This document shows positions 62,643 to 64,000 of a DNA stretch of 64,000 bases, piece by piece; position 1 is the stretch's first letter, and the number at the start of each line of letters is the position of its first letter. The translations under genes were made by a program, and so were the position numbers. The DNA lies in NCBI GenBank assembly GCA_029856125.1, contig JAHQWJ010000139.1, positions 19,037 through 83,036 on the forward strand, given 5' to 3'. The DNA is from Promethearchaeia archaeon. GTDB lineage: Archaea; Asgardarchaeota; Lokiarchaeia; Sigyniarchaeales; SOKP01. The notes under the pieces are model-generated. The model was not told where the DNA came from, did not search any database, and saw only the letters and a program-made list of their open reading frames with translations.

Positions 62643-62942
62643 ATGGCTTATATTGTTATCACGGGAAGTTTCCCAGCTCATGTTGGAATGGAAGTTGGAA
62701 AAACTTTTTTAAAACTTGAAAAATTACCTGATTATATAAAAACCGAACACGTATTTAACTCTGCGGCGGGTGATTATATTTTTTTCACGATTTATAAGAT
62801 TGAAGACGATAGTAAATACTTCGACGCTTTAAAAGCAATCACTAAAAGATTCTCTGGATATATGAACATAGTGGGCTACAAATATACTGTCCATCCCGTT
62901 TTAGAAGCGAAAGACGCCTTGAGTATGGTTGGTCTAGGTTAG
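62643..62942 (+). CDS. Small protein, member C of a three-copy family in this window
   Basis: AAGGAGGT lies nine bases before the ATG at 62643, so the start is firm. The 99-residue protein aligns with members A and B: YIVITGSFPAHVGMEVGKTF, then DYIFFTIYKIEDDSKYFDAL, then the C-terminal GYKYTVHPVLEAKDALSMVGLG. The FPP of the others is FPA here. The fold is probably a small alpha-beta sandwich. The function is unknown. It is downstream of the GNAT gene on the same strand. Confidence 0.8.
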   Translation: MAYIVITGSFPAHVGMEVGKTFLKLEKLPDYIKTEHVFNSAAGDYIFFTIYKIEDDSKYFDALKAITKRFSGYMNIVGYKYTVHPVLEAKDALSMVGLG

Positions 62943-63017
62943 AGTTCAAAATAATACTATTTCTCTCTAAGATATGCGTGTACGAAAAATAAATATATAA
63001 AAAAATAAAAAATTAAT

Positions 63018-63530
63018 TTACCATTTTTTTCTTAAATCTTTTTTCATTAGTTTTCTCACGTGGTCAACCGCCCATATCACAAACTTATTACAGGTTGTTT
63101 CCCAGGTGTTATTCTGCTGATATCCCATAAAAGCAGCAGGATCACTAAAATCATATCCACACAACCCAGAACATACAACGGTGCCAAACTCTTTTTCGAA
63201 ATCCGTCGCAAATTTTGCCGCTTTCAAATAGGCAACCGGAATTGATGCGTCTGGCATCCTTTCTTTTCCTCCTAAAATCACTCCTGTCGCAGCACAACCT
63301 CCGCAGACAGCTCCACAGGCACCCTGCCACCCTTTCTCAGATTTATAACCTCCAAGTCCACCAGCTAAAGGAATCATAAGGTTATTAATAATACCATTCT
63401 TGATTCCTAGCACATCTAAAATACTTGTCAATGTCAATTCAGCACAATTCACGCCAACTGTCATCTTAGGCAGCTTCTCTTCTAACTCCTTAATCTTCTC
63501 GTCAAATTTCGCATTTATATCTTGTTCCAT
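63018..63530 (-). CDS. C_GCAxxG_C_C family redox protein
   Basis: The family motif is CGAVCGGCAATGVILGG, with further cysteines at NCAELTL, CSGLCGYDF and the late ETTCNKFVIW. This is the C_GCAxxG_C_C family, about 150-170 residues, widespread in anaerobes and related to redox or metal centres. The exact cofactor is not known to me. At 170 residues it is complete. It stands alone. The opposite-strand open frame at 63060 is a shadow. Confidence 0.92.
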   Translation of the reverse strand: MEQDINAKFDEKIKELEEKLPKMTVGVNCAELTLTSILDVLGIKNGIINNLMIPLAGGLGGYKSEKGWQGACGAVCGGCAATGVILGGKERMPDASIPVAYLKAAKFATDFEKEFGTVVCSGLCGYDFSDPAAFMGYQQNNTWETTCNKFVIWAVDHVRKLMKKDLRKKW

Positions 63531-63717
63531 AATCTCACCAACTCTCTATTAATTATAGTATAAGTATTGTTTGTTATATTGAACTTTTAAATCTTCACCT
63601 TTTTGTAAAAATCATTTACATACCGCTATCAATGTGATAAAAAAGTCAGAAGTGAAGATATAAAAGTGTAAAATAGGACTTTTATGTAGGAGAAGAGAAT
63701 ATAAATAGGGGTAAATT

Positions 63718-64000
63718 GTGAGTATAAGTAAGGATCTTTTTTATGAAGCTAAGAGTTTCTATCAAGAAAAGAATTATGAAAGAGCCTTGAGGCTTTATAA
63801 GGAACTTTCTAGATCGCATCCTACCGATTACAGAGTATGGAATAATCTCGGATTATGCCATGCAAGATTAAAGGATTATAAGAAGGCTATCGTTGCTTTT
63901 GAAAAAGCCGTTGAAGTTAACGAGAAGAAAGAACTCATTTGGAGTAATTTAGGTAAAGCTTATTATCATAATGGTGAATCTACTAAAGTAATCAAGACAT
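63718..64000 (+). CDS. Tetratricopeptide-repeat protein, truncated by the window end
   Basis: The start is a GTG at 63718 with AGGGG six bases upstream. The 94 codons in view hold tandem 34-residue helical repeats: FYQEKNYERALRLYKELSRS, then VWNNLGLCHARLKDYKKAIV and LIWSNLGKAYYHNGEST. The W..LG.......Y..A pattern is that of TPR repeats, which act as protein-binding scaffolds. TPR proteins are abundant in Asgard archaea. The rest lies beyond the window. Confidence 0.9.
   Translation, partial: MSISKDLFYEAKSFYQEKNYERALRLYKELSRSHPTDYRVWNNLGLCHARLKDYKKAIVAFEKAVEVNEKKELIWSNLGKAYYHNGESTKVIKT

Noticed and set aside
1..64000. tRNA, rRNA or CRISPR loci
   Set aside because: I scanned intergenic regions by eye and saw no cloverleaf-like or conserved rRNA sequence and no repeat-spacer pattern. 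A covariance-model search would be decisive.

Overview
The window is an AT-rich, gene-dense archaeal segment, most likely from an Asgard (Promethearchaeota, Lokiarchaeia-like) archaeon. The lineage call is inference from gene content. The window has three Ras-superfamily small GTPases, one fused to a long C-terminal domain, and a gelsolin-like domain protein. It also has a RING-like zinc-finger protein, membrane-anchored proteins that look longin/roadblock-like, and many Fe-S and flavin proteins typical of anaerobes. Genes are short, closely packed on both strands and mostly single or in pairs. I see no rRNA, tRNA or CRISPR array.

Layout. 1-13.4 kb: Fe-S/nitroreductase proteins, NAD(P)HX epimerase, two paralogous multi-cysteine ferredoxin-like proteins, two DNA methyltransferases, a gelsolin-like protein and small membrane methyltransferases. 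Three genes between 7.1 and 10.0 kb seem to have damaged N-termini. 13.4-17.4 kb: a Ras-like GTPase, a 5-methylcytosine DNA methyltransferase divergent from a MutY/Mig-like mismatch glycosylase, and a RING-like protein. 17.6-29 kb: two paralogous MFS carriers, an EFR1-type flavodoxin-ferredoxin, a rhodanese, a ZIP transporter and a PEPEP/VYEP repeat protein of about 660 residues. 29-35.7 kb: GNAT, indolepyruvate:ferredoxin oxidoreductase (iorAB) divergent from an acyl-CoA ligase. 35.8-39.5 kb: a degenerate Tag-like glycosylase, a fourth DNA methyltransferase and a solo TnpB (IS1341-type). 39.6-53.4 kb: a sphingosine-1-phosphate-lyase-like enzyme, two atypical GTPases, a ChrB-MFS pair, and a TetR regulator with well-formed palindromes in front of a divergent DUF998-type membrane protein. 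53.6-64 kb: MBL hydrolase, SDR, a staygreen-like protein, aldo/keto reductase, a racemase, a heliorhodopsin, a truncated pterin dehydratase remnant, a C_GCAxxG_C_C protein and the start of a TPR protein.

Themes. (1) Four DNA methyltransferases without a visible restriction enzyme, two of them near base-excision glycosylase-fold genes. (2) Eukaryote-like signalling parts: GTPases with altered G motifs, RING, gelsolin. (3) Proteins better known from other settings: heliorhodopsin, staygreen, sphingosine-phosphate-lyase-like. (4) A small three-member protein family scattered through the window (15995, 42216, 62643). (5) Two very small cysteine-containing genes with strong ribosome-binding sites and upstream inverted repeats. 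No single locus looks like a complete undescribed defence system. The methylation/repair pair, the GTPase-fusion protein and the TetR operator region are the best candidates for follow-up.
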